From JAHECW01 sp964641415 (GTDB lineage Bacteria; Acidobacteriota; Thermoanaerobaculia; Thermoanaerobaculales; Sulfomarinibacteraceae), in the NCBI GenBank assembly GCA_964641415.1, contig CAZXMW010000012.1, positions 1 to 64,000 on the forward strand: a stretch of 64,000 nt of DNA. The letters are read 5' to 3'. A model generated the notes under the pieces. That model ran no database searches. It was not told where the DNA came from and worked only from the letters and a program-made list of their open reading frames with translations. Positions within the stretch are counted from its first letter, which is position 1; every line of letters starts with the position of its first letter. Below are positions 24,667 to 33,090 of this stretch, one piece after another. Position numbers and translations under genes: made by a program.

Positions 24667-25658
24667 TGCGCAGCCTGGTCACCGGCGGCGGCGGGTTTCT
24701 CGGCGGGGCCATCGTCCGCCGGCTGGTCGCCGGAGGCGACGCGGTCGTCGCCTTGCAGCGTCGACGCACTCCGGAGCTGGAGGCGCTCGGTGTCGAGTGC
24801 TGTCGTGGCGACATCGCCGATCCCGGGGTCGTCGATCGGGCGGTCGAGGGCTGCGATCGGGTGTTCCACGTTGCCGCCAAGGTCGAGATGTGGGGGCCGC
24901 GAGAGCCGTTTGTCCGCGCAAATATCGTCGGTTCCTCCAACATCATCGATGCCGTCCGGCGACACGGGGTCGGTCGGCTCGTGTTCACCAGCTCGCCGAG
25001 CGTCGTCCACGGCGGGGCCGGCATCGAGGGCGCCGACGAGAGCCTGCCGTACCCGGATCGGTATGCGGCCCACTACCCCGAGACCAAGGCCGAGTCGGAG
25101 CGCATGGTGCTCTTTGCCAATGGCCCCGAGCTGTCGACGGTGGCGCTCCGGCCGCACCTGATCTGGGGCCCGGGAGACACCAACCTGGTGCCGAGGATCG
25201 TCGAGCGGGCCCGATCAGGCCGGCTCCGGCTGGTCGGCGACGGATCCAACCTCGTCGACACCGTGTACATCGACAACGCCGTCGATGCCCACCTCTCCGC
25301 CGCCGAGCGCCTCGAACCCGGCGCCGCCTGCGCCGGAAGAGCCTACTTCATCACCAACGACGATCCCCGGCCGATCAGGGAGATCATCAACGGCTTCGTC
25401 ACCGCGGCCGGGCTGCCGCCCGTCGAGAGGTCCGTCCGCGTCGGCGCCGCCGTCGCGGCCGGCCACCTCTTCGAGACCCTCCACCGCTTCTTCCCGTCGC
25501 CCTCCGGGCCGCGGATGACGCCGTTCCTCGCCCGCAACCTGGCGACCGCCCACTGGTACGACATCTCGGCGGCCAAGCGCGACCTCGGCTACACACCTCG
25601 GGTCGGCATCGACGAGGGCATGAATCGCCTGCGCGCCTGGCTCCGCGACCGGGGCTGA
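24666..25658 (+). CDS. oleD: OleD, NAD(P)H-dependent 2-alkyl-3-ketoacid reductase
   Basis: The protein has 330 residues of the extended short-chain dehydrogenase family. OleD reduces the OleA product to the 2-alkyl-3-hydroxyacid used by OleC. The cofactor motif TGGGGFLGG is at about 6-14 and the catalytic YxxxK at HYPETKAESE (about 138-142). The ATG overlaps the oleC stop. It is last in the cluster; the next gene, mdh, is 205 bp away with its own ribosome binding site. Confidence 0.92.
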   Translation: MRSLVTGGGGFLGGAIVRRLVAGGDAVVALQRRRTPELEALGVECCRGDIADPGVVDRAVEGCDRVFHVAAKVEMWGPREPFVRANIVGSSNIIDAVRRHGVGRLVFTSSPSVVHGGAGIEGADESLPYPDRYAAHYPETKAESERMVLFANGPELSTVALRPHLIWGPGDTNLVPRIVERARSGRLRLVGDGSNLVDTVYIDNAVDAHLSAAERLEPGAACAGRAYFITNDDPRPIREIINGFVTAAGLPPVERSVRVGAAVAAGHLFETLHRFFPSPSGPRMTPFLARNLATAHWYDISAAKRDLGYTPRVGIDEGMNRLRAWLRDRG

Positions 25659-25670
25659 GGATCAACCGCC

Positions 25671-25735
25671 AAGACGCAACGAACGCGATGCTTCGCGTGC
25701 GTGGTGTCTTCGCGGTTGCTGCCGCGACGGTGACG
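25671..25735. repeat. Dispersed palindromic intergenic repeat (AACCGCCAAGACGC family)
   Basis: GATCAACCGCCAAGACGCAA at the left and GGTGTCTTCGCGGTTGCTG at the right are imperfect inverted complements. Related pieces occur in other gaps of this window (about 12291-12340, 34196-34445, 39524-39590, 45388-45520 and 54329-54425). Confidence 0.5.
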
Positions 25736-25863
25736 AGATTTTCGACCACGAAGAGGCTGTTCGGTGCTATTCTCTTGCCGCATGACGGCATTCGTGCATT
25801 TTTTCACACAGGGCCGGGCGATCTCGTCGCGGCGCTGAAGCTGGTTTTTGAAAGGAGTCTGCA

Positions 25864-26874
25864 ATGCTCAACAAGATCGGTCTCATCGGTGGCGGCTACA
25901 TCGGCGGCGTCCTGCTTCAGGAAATCGTCCAGCGTCGCCTCGCCCGCGAGGTCGGAATGTCCGACCCCGCCCCCTTTGTCGACCCCAACGCCTCGCCCGA
26001 GCAGCAGGCGACCCAGGCCAAGCAGTCGGTCGCCAAGGGCAAGGCCCTCGACATCGCCGAGGGCACCCCGACCATCCGCTCGGACGTCAAGTGCTACGGA
26101 TCGAAGGACTACTCGGCCATCGAAGGCGCGGACCTCATCATCAACACCGCCGGCGTGCCCCGCAAGGCCCGCCCCGACGGCACCTTTCCGACCCGCGAGG
26201 AGCTGCTGACCATCAACCTCAAGGTCACCAAGCAGGTCGCCGAGGGCATCAGGAACAACTGTCCCGACGCCACCGTGATCTCGATCGCCAACCCGCTCGA
26301 CGCCATCGTCTACACCCTCGACAAGGCGCTCAATCCGCCCAAGAACAAGCTCTTCGGCATGGCCGGTCAGCTCGACTCGGGCCGCTACTGCTACTTCGTC
26401 GCCGAGGCCGCGAACGTCTCGGTCGACAACGTCACCGCCATGGTCCTCGGCGGCCACGGCGACACCATGGTGCCGGTGCGCTCGTCGTGCCAGGTCGCCG
26501 GCATCCCGGTCGACAAGTTCGTCGACGAGGAGACCCTGGCGGCGATCGAGGCCCGGACCCGCAAGGCGGGCGGCGAGGTCGTCGGGCTGCTCGGCTTCGG
26601 ATCGGCCTTCGCGTCGCCGGCGTGGGCCGCGCTCGAGATGGCCGAGGCCTTCATCTACGACAAGCGCAAGATCATCCCGGTGTGCGCCAAGCTCGAAGGC
26701 GAGTACGGCGTCAACGGGCTTTTCGTCGGTGTTCCTGCCATCGTCGGTCGCAACGGCGTCGAGCAGATCATCGAGCTCGACCTCACCGACGACGAAAAGG
26801 TGGCCTTCGAGCACTCGGTCGGCGCGGTCCGCAAGACCTGCGACGAGGTCGAGAAGATGCTCGCCGAGATCTGA
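25864..26874 (+). CDS. mdh: Malate dehydrogenase, LDH-like type, with unusual loops
   Basis: The protein has 336 residues. It oxidises malate to oxaloacetate with NAD in the TCA cycle. The Rossmann motif GLIGGGYIGG is at 6-15, NTAGVPRK and SIANPLDAIVY follow, and the catalytic histidine lies in LGGHGDTMVP (about 197). There are two oddities. About 25 extra residues (near 32-57, SDPAPFVDPNASPEQQATQA) sit where the acidic NAD-binding residue is normally found. The substrate loop after VPRK reads ARPDGTFPTREELL instead of the usual short PGM-S/T-R-x-LL. Substrate or cofactor preference may therefore differ, and lactate dehydrogenase-like activity is not excluded. GGAG lies about 6 bp before ATG. 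Confidence 0.85.
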   Translation: MLNKIGLIGGGYIGGVLLQEIVQRRLAREVGMSDPAPFVDPNASPEQQATQAKQSVAKGKALDIAEGTPTIRSDVKCYGSKDYSAIEGADLIINTAGVPRKARPDGTFPTREELLTINLKVTKQVAEGIRNNCPDATVISIANPLDAIVYTLDKALNPPKNKLFGMAGQLDSGRYCYFVAEAANVSVDNVTAMVLGGHGDTMVPVRSSCQVAGIPVDKFVDEETLAAIEARTRKAGGEVVGLLGFGSAFASPAWAALEMAEAFIYDKRKIIPVCAKLEGEYGVNGLFVGVPAIVGRNGVEQIIELDLTDDEKVAFEHSVGAVRKTCDEVEKMLAEI

Positions 26875-26895
26875 TCCCCACGCCCGTCACGGTTG

Positions 26896-26926
26896 AAACC
26901 CTCCCGCCCGCCGGGAGGGTTTTTCT
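26896..26926 (+). terminator. Intrinsic terminator after mdh
   Basis: AAACCCTCCCG pairs with CGGGAGGGTTT around a short CCCGC loop, and the 3' arm runs into TTTTTCTTCTT. It starts 22 bp after the mdh stop. Confidence 0.85.
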
Positions 26927-26930
26927 TCTT

Positions 26931-26990
26931 CGCGTCCGCGTCCGAATCCGTGTCCGTGACCGTATCCGTGACCGTATCCGTGATCGATCT
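26931..26990. repeat. Non-coding hexanucleotide-type repeat
   Basis: Variants of CCGTATCCGTGA and CCGAATCCGTGT repeat in tandem after the mdh terminator. The pattern is the reverse complement of that at 34453-34555 and resembles the tract in the aceF linker. Confidence 0.55.
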
Positions 26991-27013
26991 GTCTGATCTG
27001 CGGCTCGTGCTGG

Positions 27014-27406
27014 TCACCCCGCCTGGACGCGGGCGAGATGATGCTCGATGGTCGCGAGCAGCGTGTCGAAGTCGGGCGGCTTGGTGAGAAAGCTCTCGAC
27101 CTCGACCCAGCTCTTCTCGAGCCGTGAGCGGGCCTCGAACACCCGGCTGACGCCGGTCAGGATGACGATCGGGATGGCGGCGGTATCGGGATTGCGCTTG
27201 AGGGTCGCGGCGAGATCGTAGCCCTCCGACTGGTAGGTCAGCATCACGTCGAGCACGATCAGGTCGGGCCGCTGCTCCGCGATGCGGGCGAGCGCCTCCT
27301 CGCCGTCGGCCGCGGTGCGCACCTCGTAGCGGGTCGCCAGCACGGCCGACAGAGCGTCGACGAACACCGGATCGTCATCGACCAGCAGAATCAACGCCTG
27401 CCCCAC
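27014..27406 (-). CDS. Single-domain response regulator (CheY-like receiver)
   Basis: The protein has 130 residues and is only a receiver domain. The acidic pocket is ILLVDDDPVF, the phospho-acceptor Asp is in LIVLDVML, the Thr/Ser switch in VILTGVS and the Lys in FLTKPPDF. I start at a GTG (VGQALILLVDDD) because GGAGG lies 5 bp upstream. No histidine kinase is adjacent, so the partner is unknown. It ends 109 bp before the mdh repeat region and is separated by about 100 bp from the tricorn-type gene, which is on the same strand upstream. Confidence 0.85.
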   Translation of the reverse strand: MGQALILLVDDDPVFVDALSAVLATRYEVRTAADGEEALARIAEQRPDLIVLDVMLTYQSEGYDLAATLKRNPDTAAIPIVILTGVSRVFEARSRLEKSWVEVESFLTKPPDFDTLLATIEHHLARVQAG

Positions 27407-27514
27407 AGCTCCCTCCGCGGCAAAGTATAGCCCACCGCGTGGCTTCCTCGTCATCCTGAGAATGAGCCGTGACGACGGGACCGAAACTCAAAACTCGGAA
27501 CTCAAAACTCAGAA

Positions 27515-30500
27515 TTACCAGGCGCCATACCTCGGATCCTGTTCAATTCCGTCGAGCCGCACCTCGACCGCCGTGGCGAGCTGGGTGTCCTCGGTTGCCG
27601 ACGAGTCCTCGGCCGGCGGTTGCCAGACCACGACGTCGGGCTGGGCGCCCTGCCTCTCCATGTTGATGCCGGAACCGGCGACGTGCCAGCCGCGGCCGGG
27701 AAGCCGCACCCAGGCGCCGTTGAGCAGTTGGGTGCCGCCGGTCGAGATCACCGCGCCGAAGGTCGGCGAGCCGACCAGCGGACCGCGGTCCAGGGTCTGG
27801 AATGCCCACGAGAAGATCTCGGCGTTGGAGTACGAGTCCTCGTTGCACAACGCCGCGGCGGGCCTGGTGAATGCGGCCACCGGCAACCGCTCCGAGGTCG
27901 GGTAGGACTTGATCTCCGGGTCGCCGTCGCGCGGCAGGGTATAGGCGTGTCGCTGGACCATGAGCACCGCCATGAGGTAGTCGGTGGTCCAGCCGCCGCC
28001 GTTGGAGCGGACATCGATGATCAGACCCTCCTTGCCGTCAGCGGCGGCGAACAGGTCGCGCTCGAAGCGCTCGAAGGACGGCGCGTTCATACCCTGGATG
28101 TGGAGATAACCGAGCCGGCCGTCGGACCACTCCTCGACCAGGGAACGCCGTTGCCGCACCCACTCCCGGTAGCGCAGCTGTCGATTGTCTCCGGAGGCGA
28201 CCGGTCGCAGCACCACGCTGCGCTCGCTGCCGTCGGGTTCGAGCACGGTGGCCGGCACTCGCCGGCCGACGGTGTCGACGAACAGCGAGTAGACGTTGAT
28301 GGTCGGCTCGAGCGCGCGGCCCGCGACGGTGAGCAGCCGTTCGCCCGCGGTGATCGAGACGGCGGCGTCGGCGGCCGGTGAGTCAGGCAGAACCTCGCTG
28401 ACGAGCAGACCCGGCCCGCCGGCAGCGGGATTGAACACGGCGCCGATCCAGCCGGTCCGGTCGCCCCGCTCCGGCGCTCCGCGGCCGCGCGGGTAGTAGC
28501 CCATGTGCGACGCGTTGAGCTCGCCGAGCATGAGGTTCATGATGTCGGCGAAGTCGGCGTCGCTCGACGCTGCCAGCGCCCACGGGCGGTAGGTGTCGCG
28601 CACACCCTCCCAATCGACTCCGTGGAACTCCGGATCGTAGAAGTGCTCGTCGAGCGCGCTCCATGCCTCCTGGAAGACGACGCCGCGCTCGATGAGACGG
28701 TCAACCTCGTAACGGGCGGTGAAGGGCACCGGGTCGCCCGAGGTTCCGTCGAGCCCGACCCGCTCAATGATGCCGCTGTCGGCGAGGTAGAACAGGGTGT
28801 CGTCGCCGATGAGCTGGACGTTGCCGGGCCCGGTCCCGCCTTCGGTCAGGCGTTCGAAGTCCTCGCCGTCGAAACGGATGCTGAACAGATCGGTCTCGTC
28901 TTCATCGGTGCCGACGAAGAAGATCCGCTGGCCCTGCGGCCCGACTGCGACCGGAGACTCGTTGCCGCTTCTCGAGGTCAGACGAACCGGTCGCGTCCAG
29001 AGTCGCTCGAAGTCGATGGCGACCCTGGGAAGCTCGGGCGCGGCGTCCTCAGCCGTCTCGTCGGCTTCGTCCTCCTCGGCGTCGTCGGCTGCGCGCCAGA
29101 GCTTGAGCCAATCGGCAGGGGTCCGCTGGTGGTCGGCCTCGGTGAGCCACACCGCCCAGACGTCGTAGTTGTTGTCGTGGCGGTGGGACGACCAGAGCAG
29201 CCGGCGACCGTCGGGCGACCACACGGGATCCTCGTCGTAGTCCGGGTGTCGGCTGACGTTGTAGGCGTCACCGCCGCCGACGGGGACGATGTAGATCTCG
29301 GAGTTGGCGTGTTGATCCTCGGATGCGAAAGCAAGCCAGCGGCCATCGGGCGACCAGCGATAGTCGGGCGGGTAGAAGTTGTCGTGCACGACCACCGGGT
29401 TGCTGCCGTCCGCTTCTGCGACGACCAGGGCGCCGCGGCCGCGGATGAAGGCGATCCGCTCGCCGTCGGGCGACCAGCGGGCCGCACGTTCGTGCTCGGG
29501 ACCCGAGGCGAGCGCCTCGGTCGCAAAGTCGAACGTGTCGGTCCAGGCGACCCCGTCGTCAGTCCTGGCTGCTGTGTACAGGTCGAGGTTGCCGTTGCGT
29601 GCGGTGCTGAAGAGCAGCGTCTCGCCGTCGGGCGACCAGCTCAGGTCGAGCTCGCGCTCCGGGGTATCGGTGACGCGAACCGTCGGCGGCACCGCGATCT
29701 TCTGCTCGTCCGCATCGACGATATCGGTGACGAAGATGTCGCCGTGAACGACGAAGGCGGCCAGTGTGCCCTCGGGGTTGATCGCGAGATCCGAGGCGCC
29801 ATCGAGGTCGGCGCGGCGCTCCACGGGGTTGGACAGGCGGTCCGCTGGAACGTCGATCGTCAGCCGGGTCGGCTCGCCGCCTGACGCCCGGACGGTCCAC
29901 ACGGCGTCCTCGAACTCGTAGGCGATGATGGCGCCGTCGGTGGAAGCGCGCGGAAAGCGCACGTCCGAGCCGTCGTGCTCGGTGAGCGGCGTCGCGGCGC
30001 CGGTGATCAGGTCGAGCTTGAAGACGTTCTTGCGGCCCGAACGGCTCGACAGGAAGGCGACGGTGTGGCCGTCGAGCCAGGAGGGGTTGTCATCGTCGCC
30101 TTCGAACTCCGTGAGCCGGGTGGAGTCGCCGTCGCTCATCAGCCAGAGATCGCGGTCGGCCGAGCCGCGGTAGCCGTGTCGCGTCCATTTTGTGGCGCCG
30201 CGTACGGTGATCATGGCGCCACCGTCGGCCGAGATGGCGGCCTGCTCGGCGAAGGCATCGTCGGCCATGGCAGGAGTGCCGCCGGTGACCGCCACCGTCC
30301 ACAGCTGGGGCATCCAGCGGATTCCCATCGCCCGGTTCGAGGTGAACAGAACCGCGCGCCCGTCGGCCGTGAAGTCGTGCGGCGTGTCGGCGACCGAGGC
30401 GAAGGTCAGGCGCCGAGGCGGCTCACCGGCGTCGGCCGGCATGACGAAGATGTCCGGATTGCCGTGGCGATCCGACGCGAAGGCGATGAGACGCCCGTCG

Positions 30501-30718
30501 TGCGACCACACCGGGTGGCGCTCGTCGGCGGGGTGAGCGGTGAGTCGACGGGCATCGCCTCCTGCGACGGGGACGAGCCACAGGTCGCCCTGCCACGAGA
30601 ACGCGATCACCGACCCGTCGGGCGATGGTGCCGGGTGGCGCGGCAGCGGCGCGTCGGCGGCGCCTGCGGGAATGGCGATGAGTGCGGCACAGACGGCGAT
30701 GAGAATGCGGTGGGTCAT
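27515..30718 (-). CDS. Tricorn-type serine protease, S41 family, secreted
   Basis: The protein has 1067 residues, close to archaeal tricorn protease. I start at ATG 30718 (GGAGG 6 bp upstream), which gives a clear signal peptide MTHRILIAVCAALIAIPAGA. The N-terminal 650 residues are WD40-like propeller blades with many SPDG units (WSPDGERIAFIRG, WSPDGRWLAFASE). A PDZ-like segment follows (about 740-830) and then the C-terminal S41 protease domain. The domain has the segment EDSYSNAEIFSWAF with the predicted nucleophile serine (about 965) and GSPTFGAVISTGG. It probably degrades peptides in the periplasm or outside the cell. Confidence 0.88.
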   Translation of the reverse strand: MTHRILIAVCAALIAIPAGAADAPLPRHPAPSPDGSVIAFSWQGDLWLVPVAGGDARRLTAHPADERHPVWSHDGRLIAFASDRHGNPDIFVMPADAGEPPRRLTFASVADTPHDFTADGRAVLFTSNRAMGIRWMPQLWTVAVTGGTPAMADDAFAEQAAISADGGAMITVRGATKWTRHGYRGSADRDLWLMSDGDSTRLTEFEGDDDNPSWLDGHTVAFLSSRSGRKNVFKLDLITGAATPLTEHDGSDVRFPRASTDGAIIAYEFEDAVWTVRASGGEPTRLTIDVPADRLSNPVERRADLDGASDLAINPEGTLAAFVVHGDIFVTDIVDADEQKIAVPPTVRVTDTPERELDLSWSPDGETLLFSTARNGNLDLYTAARTDDGVAWTDTFDFATEALASGPEHERAARWSPDGERIAFIRGRGALVVAEADGSNPVVVHDNFYPPDYRWSPDGRWLAFASEDQHANSEIYIVPVGGGDAYNVSRHPDYDEDPVWSPDGRRLLWSSHRHDNNYDVWAVWLTEADHQRTPADWLKLWRAADDAEEDEADETAEDAAPELPRVAIDFERLWTRPVRLTSRSGNESPVAVGPQGQRIFFVGTDEDETDLFSIRFDGEDFERLTEGGTGPGNVQLIGDDTLFYLADSGIIERVGLDGTSGDPVPFTARYEVDRLIERGVVFQEAWSALDEHFYDPEFHGVDWEGVRDTYRPWALAASSDADFADIMNLMLGELNASHMGYYPRGRGAPERGDRTGWIGAVFNPAAGGPGLLVSEVLPDSPAADAAVSITAGERLLTVAGRALEPTINVYSLFVDTVGRRVPATVLEPDGSERSVVLRPVASGDNRQLRYREWVRQRRSLVEEWSDGRLGYLHIQGMNAPSFERFERDLFAAADGKEGLIIDVRSNGGGWTTDYLMAVLMVQRHAYTLPRDGDPEIKSYPTSERLPVAAFTRPAAALCNEDSYSNAEIFSWAFQTLDRGPLVGSPTFGAVISTGGTQLLNGAWVRLPGRGWHVAGSGINMERQGAQPDVVVWQPPAEDSSATEDTQLATAVEVRLDGIEQDPRYGAW

Positions 30719-30902
30719 GACGGTCCTCCGGGATGGTCGATCGACAACCATCAAGGGTACCAAAGCAGCCCCGGCCACTGGTGTGGGGAAGGTCTCCAGT
30801 CTGCCGTCCACGTCGCTCCGGGTCCCATGGCATCGGAGAAACCCCAGATCAGGCAGGTCCATCGCAGGTTGAACCATCCTGACGCGGTCGCGTGCTCGGA
30901 GC

Positions 30903-32312
30903 GTGTCGGCGTCGCTGTGCTACATTGCGCCGGACGTGTTGCACCGCAGAAGATGGGTCCCGTGGGTCGGCTGGGTCGTCGTCGTGGCGCTGCTCGCGGC
31001 GTTTCTTTGGGGCCTCAACCGGCGGGCCCGCCTCGAGGCTTCCGGCGAGCAGGCGGTGAACATGCTCTTCGTGCCGTCGGTGGAGCAGGGCACCCTGGTC
31101 CGGCGCGGCGACGAGCTCGCCCGTTTCGTCCGATCCGACAGCGGGCTGACCCTGCGGTCGCAGGTGCCGACCAGCTACGCGGCGGTCATCGAGGCGCTCG
31201 GCGCCGGTCAGGCCGACGTCGCCTGGATCCCGGCCTTCGCCTACGTGCTGGCCAACGCCCGTTACGGCGCCGAGGCCCGGCTCCAGGTGGTGAGGTCGGT
31301 GGACCGCTACGGCATTCTCGTCACCCGGTCAGGCCCCGGCGAACCGGAGGCCCTCGGCGCCCTCGCCGGTCAGCCGGTGGCGTTCCCGGCGACAGTCGCC
31401 GGCCGGCTCCGAGAGATGCTCGTCGAGCTGCTCGACGATGCCGCGCCGGGCTGGGTCGAGGTGCCGGTGACCGACGACGAGGCCGCGGTTCGCGCCCTGG
31501 TCGAGCGCACCGACGGCGTCGTCGCCGCTGCGAGCCGCCACGTCACCTCTGGGCCCAACGACTTCGTCGGCGACGGCCGCAAGCAGCTCGAGTACGACCG
31601 GCCGGGGACCATGCGCGCCACCCGCGTCGTCCACCGCACGACCGAGCCCGCGCCCGAGCTGAGCAGGGTGTACTACGGCTGTATCCTGACCCGGTCGGAC
31701 TCGGGCATCGACCGGATCGAGGACCTCAACGGCCGGACCTTCGCTTTCTCGGACGAGACCTCGACCTCGGGCCACATTTTCGCTCGCGCGCTGCTTCAGC
31801 GGCACCGGGTCGAGCTCGGCCACGTGTTCTTCGCTGGCGGTCACCCGAACGCGGTGCAGGCGGTGGCCGACGACAAGGTGGCGGGCGGCGCGTCGTTCTA
31901 CTCGCCACCTTCGGCGGCCAACGAGGCCGACGGCACCAAGGTCGGCGACGCGCGTTTTCTGATCGTCAAGAACATGCCCGAGCAGGAGCGGCGCGAGGAG
32001 TTTCTCGCCACCGTCCGGGTGCTGGCGCTCACCGAACCCATCCCCAACGACGTGTGCTGCGTCCGCCGAGGTTTTCCGGCGGCGACGTGGCGCCGCTTCG
32101 AGGCCTCGCTGCAGCGCTTCCTACAAACCGACGAGGGACAGAGCGCCTACTACGACCTGGTTGCCGGAGTCGCCGCCGAACCGTGCACCGACACCGACTT
32201 CGACGACTTCCGCGATGCCCTCAAACGAGCCGGAGTCAGTGCCTCGAAGCTGCTCGAGGCGGCGGAGGCCAAGCTCGAGCGGCGTCGGGCGCAATCCGGA
32301 GGCGGCTCGTGA
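30903..32312 (+). CDS. PhnD-like substrate-binding protein of a phosphonate/phosphate-type ABC importer
   Basis: The protein has 469 residues, longer than a usual PhnD (about 300-340). A membrane anchor (about 18-39, WVPWVGWVVVVALLAAFLWGL) replaces a cleaved signal peptide. It is followed by two PhnD-like lobes: VPTSYAAVIEALGAGQADVAWIP in the first, and GRTFAFSDETSTSGHIFARA with FAGGHPNAVQAVADDK in the second. Both resemble ligand loops of phosphonate/phosphite binders. Two tandem halves may explain the length. The GTG at 30903 or one at about 30936 could be the start. The stop overlaps the start of the ATPase gene. The ligand is not certain. Confidence 0.8.
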   Translation: MSASLCYIAPDVLHRRRWVPWVGWVVVVALLAAFLWGLNRRARLEASGEQAVNMLFVPSVEQGTLVRRGDELARFVRSDSGLTLRSQVPTSYAAVIEALGAGQADVAWIPAFAYVLANARYGAEARLQVVRSVDRYGILVTRSGPGEPEALGALAGQPVAFPATVAGRLREMLVELLDDAAPGWVEVPVTDDEAAVRALVERTDGVVAAASRHVTSGPNDFVGDGRKQLEYDRPGTMRATRVVHRTTEPAPELSRVYYGCILTRSDSGIDRIEDLNGRTFAFSDETSTSGHIFARALLQRHRVELGHVFFAGGHPNAVQAVADDKVAGGASFYSPPSAANEADGTKVGDARFLIVKNMPEQERREEFLATVRVLALTEPIPNDVCCVRRGFPAATWRRFEASLQRFLQTDEGQSAYYDLVAGVAAEPCTDTDFDDFRDALKRAGVSASKLLEAAEAKLERRRAQSGGGS

Positions 32313-33088
32313 CCGGCGAGGCGGCGATCCGGGTCGCCGACCTCGGGATGGTCTACCCGGGGGGCATCCGCGCCCTCGACGGTGTGTCGCTCGAGGTTCG
32401 GCGCGGCGAGTTCCTGGCCGTGCTCGGGCTGTCGGGGTCGGGCAAGTCGACCCTGCTGCGCTGCATCAACCGGCTCATCGATCCGACCGAGGGGCGGGTC
32501 TGGATTCTCGGTGACGAGATCACCGGCGCACGGGGCGCCCGGCTGCGCGCCATGCGGCGCCAGGCCGCCATGATCTTCCAGCAGTTCAACCTGGTCCGCC
32601 GCCACACCGTGCTGCACAACGTGTTGTCCGGGGCCCTCGGCCGGAGCCCGATGCTCTCGAGCCTGCTGCTTTCGTTCAGCGCCGAGGAGCGCGACCGCGC
32701 GGTGGCCTGCCTCGAGCGGGTCGGGCTCGCCGATCGGACGGCGAGCCGGGCCGACGCCCTGTCGGGTGGTCAGCAGCAGCGGGTCGCCATCGCCCGCGCG
32801 CTGATGCAGGAACCACAGCTGATCCTCGCCGATGAGCCGGTCGCCTCTCTCGACCCGGCGCTTCGCCACTCGGTGATGCGTCACATCGAGGTTCTCAACC
32901 GCGACGAGGGCATGACCGTGATGTGCTCGCTGCACGACATCGACCTGGTGACCAAGTATGCGACCCGGATGGTCGCGCTGCGCGACGGCCAGCTGGTCTG
33001 GGAGGGTGTGCCCGACCAGTTCGACCACGCAACCTTCAAAGAGATCTACGGCGAGGACGCCCAGCCGGCGTCCAACACGGGGTTCTGA
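32309..33088 (+). CDS. phnC: PhnC-like ATPase of the phosphonate/phosphate-type importer
   Basis: The protein has 259 residues. Walker A GLSGSGKST, Q-loop IFQQFNLV, signature LSGGQQQRVAIARAL and Walker B LILADEPVASLD are all intact, and the switch histidine lies in MCSLHDIDL. The GTG start overlaps the TGA of the binding protein gene, and the permease starts 2 bp after its stop, so the three genes form one operon. The best family match is PhnC; the gene name is by family and context. Confidence 0.88.
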   Translation: MTGEAAIRVADLGMVYPGGIRALDGVSLEVRRGEFLAVLGLSGSGKSTLLRCINRLIDPTEGRVWILGDEITGARGARLRAMRRQAAMIFQQFNLVRRHTVLHNVLSGALGRSPMLSSLLLSFSAEERDRAVACLERVGLADRTASRADALSGGQQQRVAIARALMQEPQLILADEPVASLDPALRHSVMRHIEVLNRDEGMTVMCSLHDIDLVTKYATRMVALRDGQLVWEGVPDQFDHATFKEIYGEDAQPASNTGF

Positions 33089-33090
33089 GC

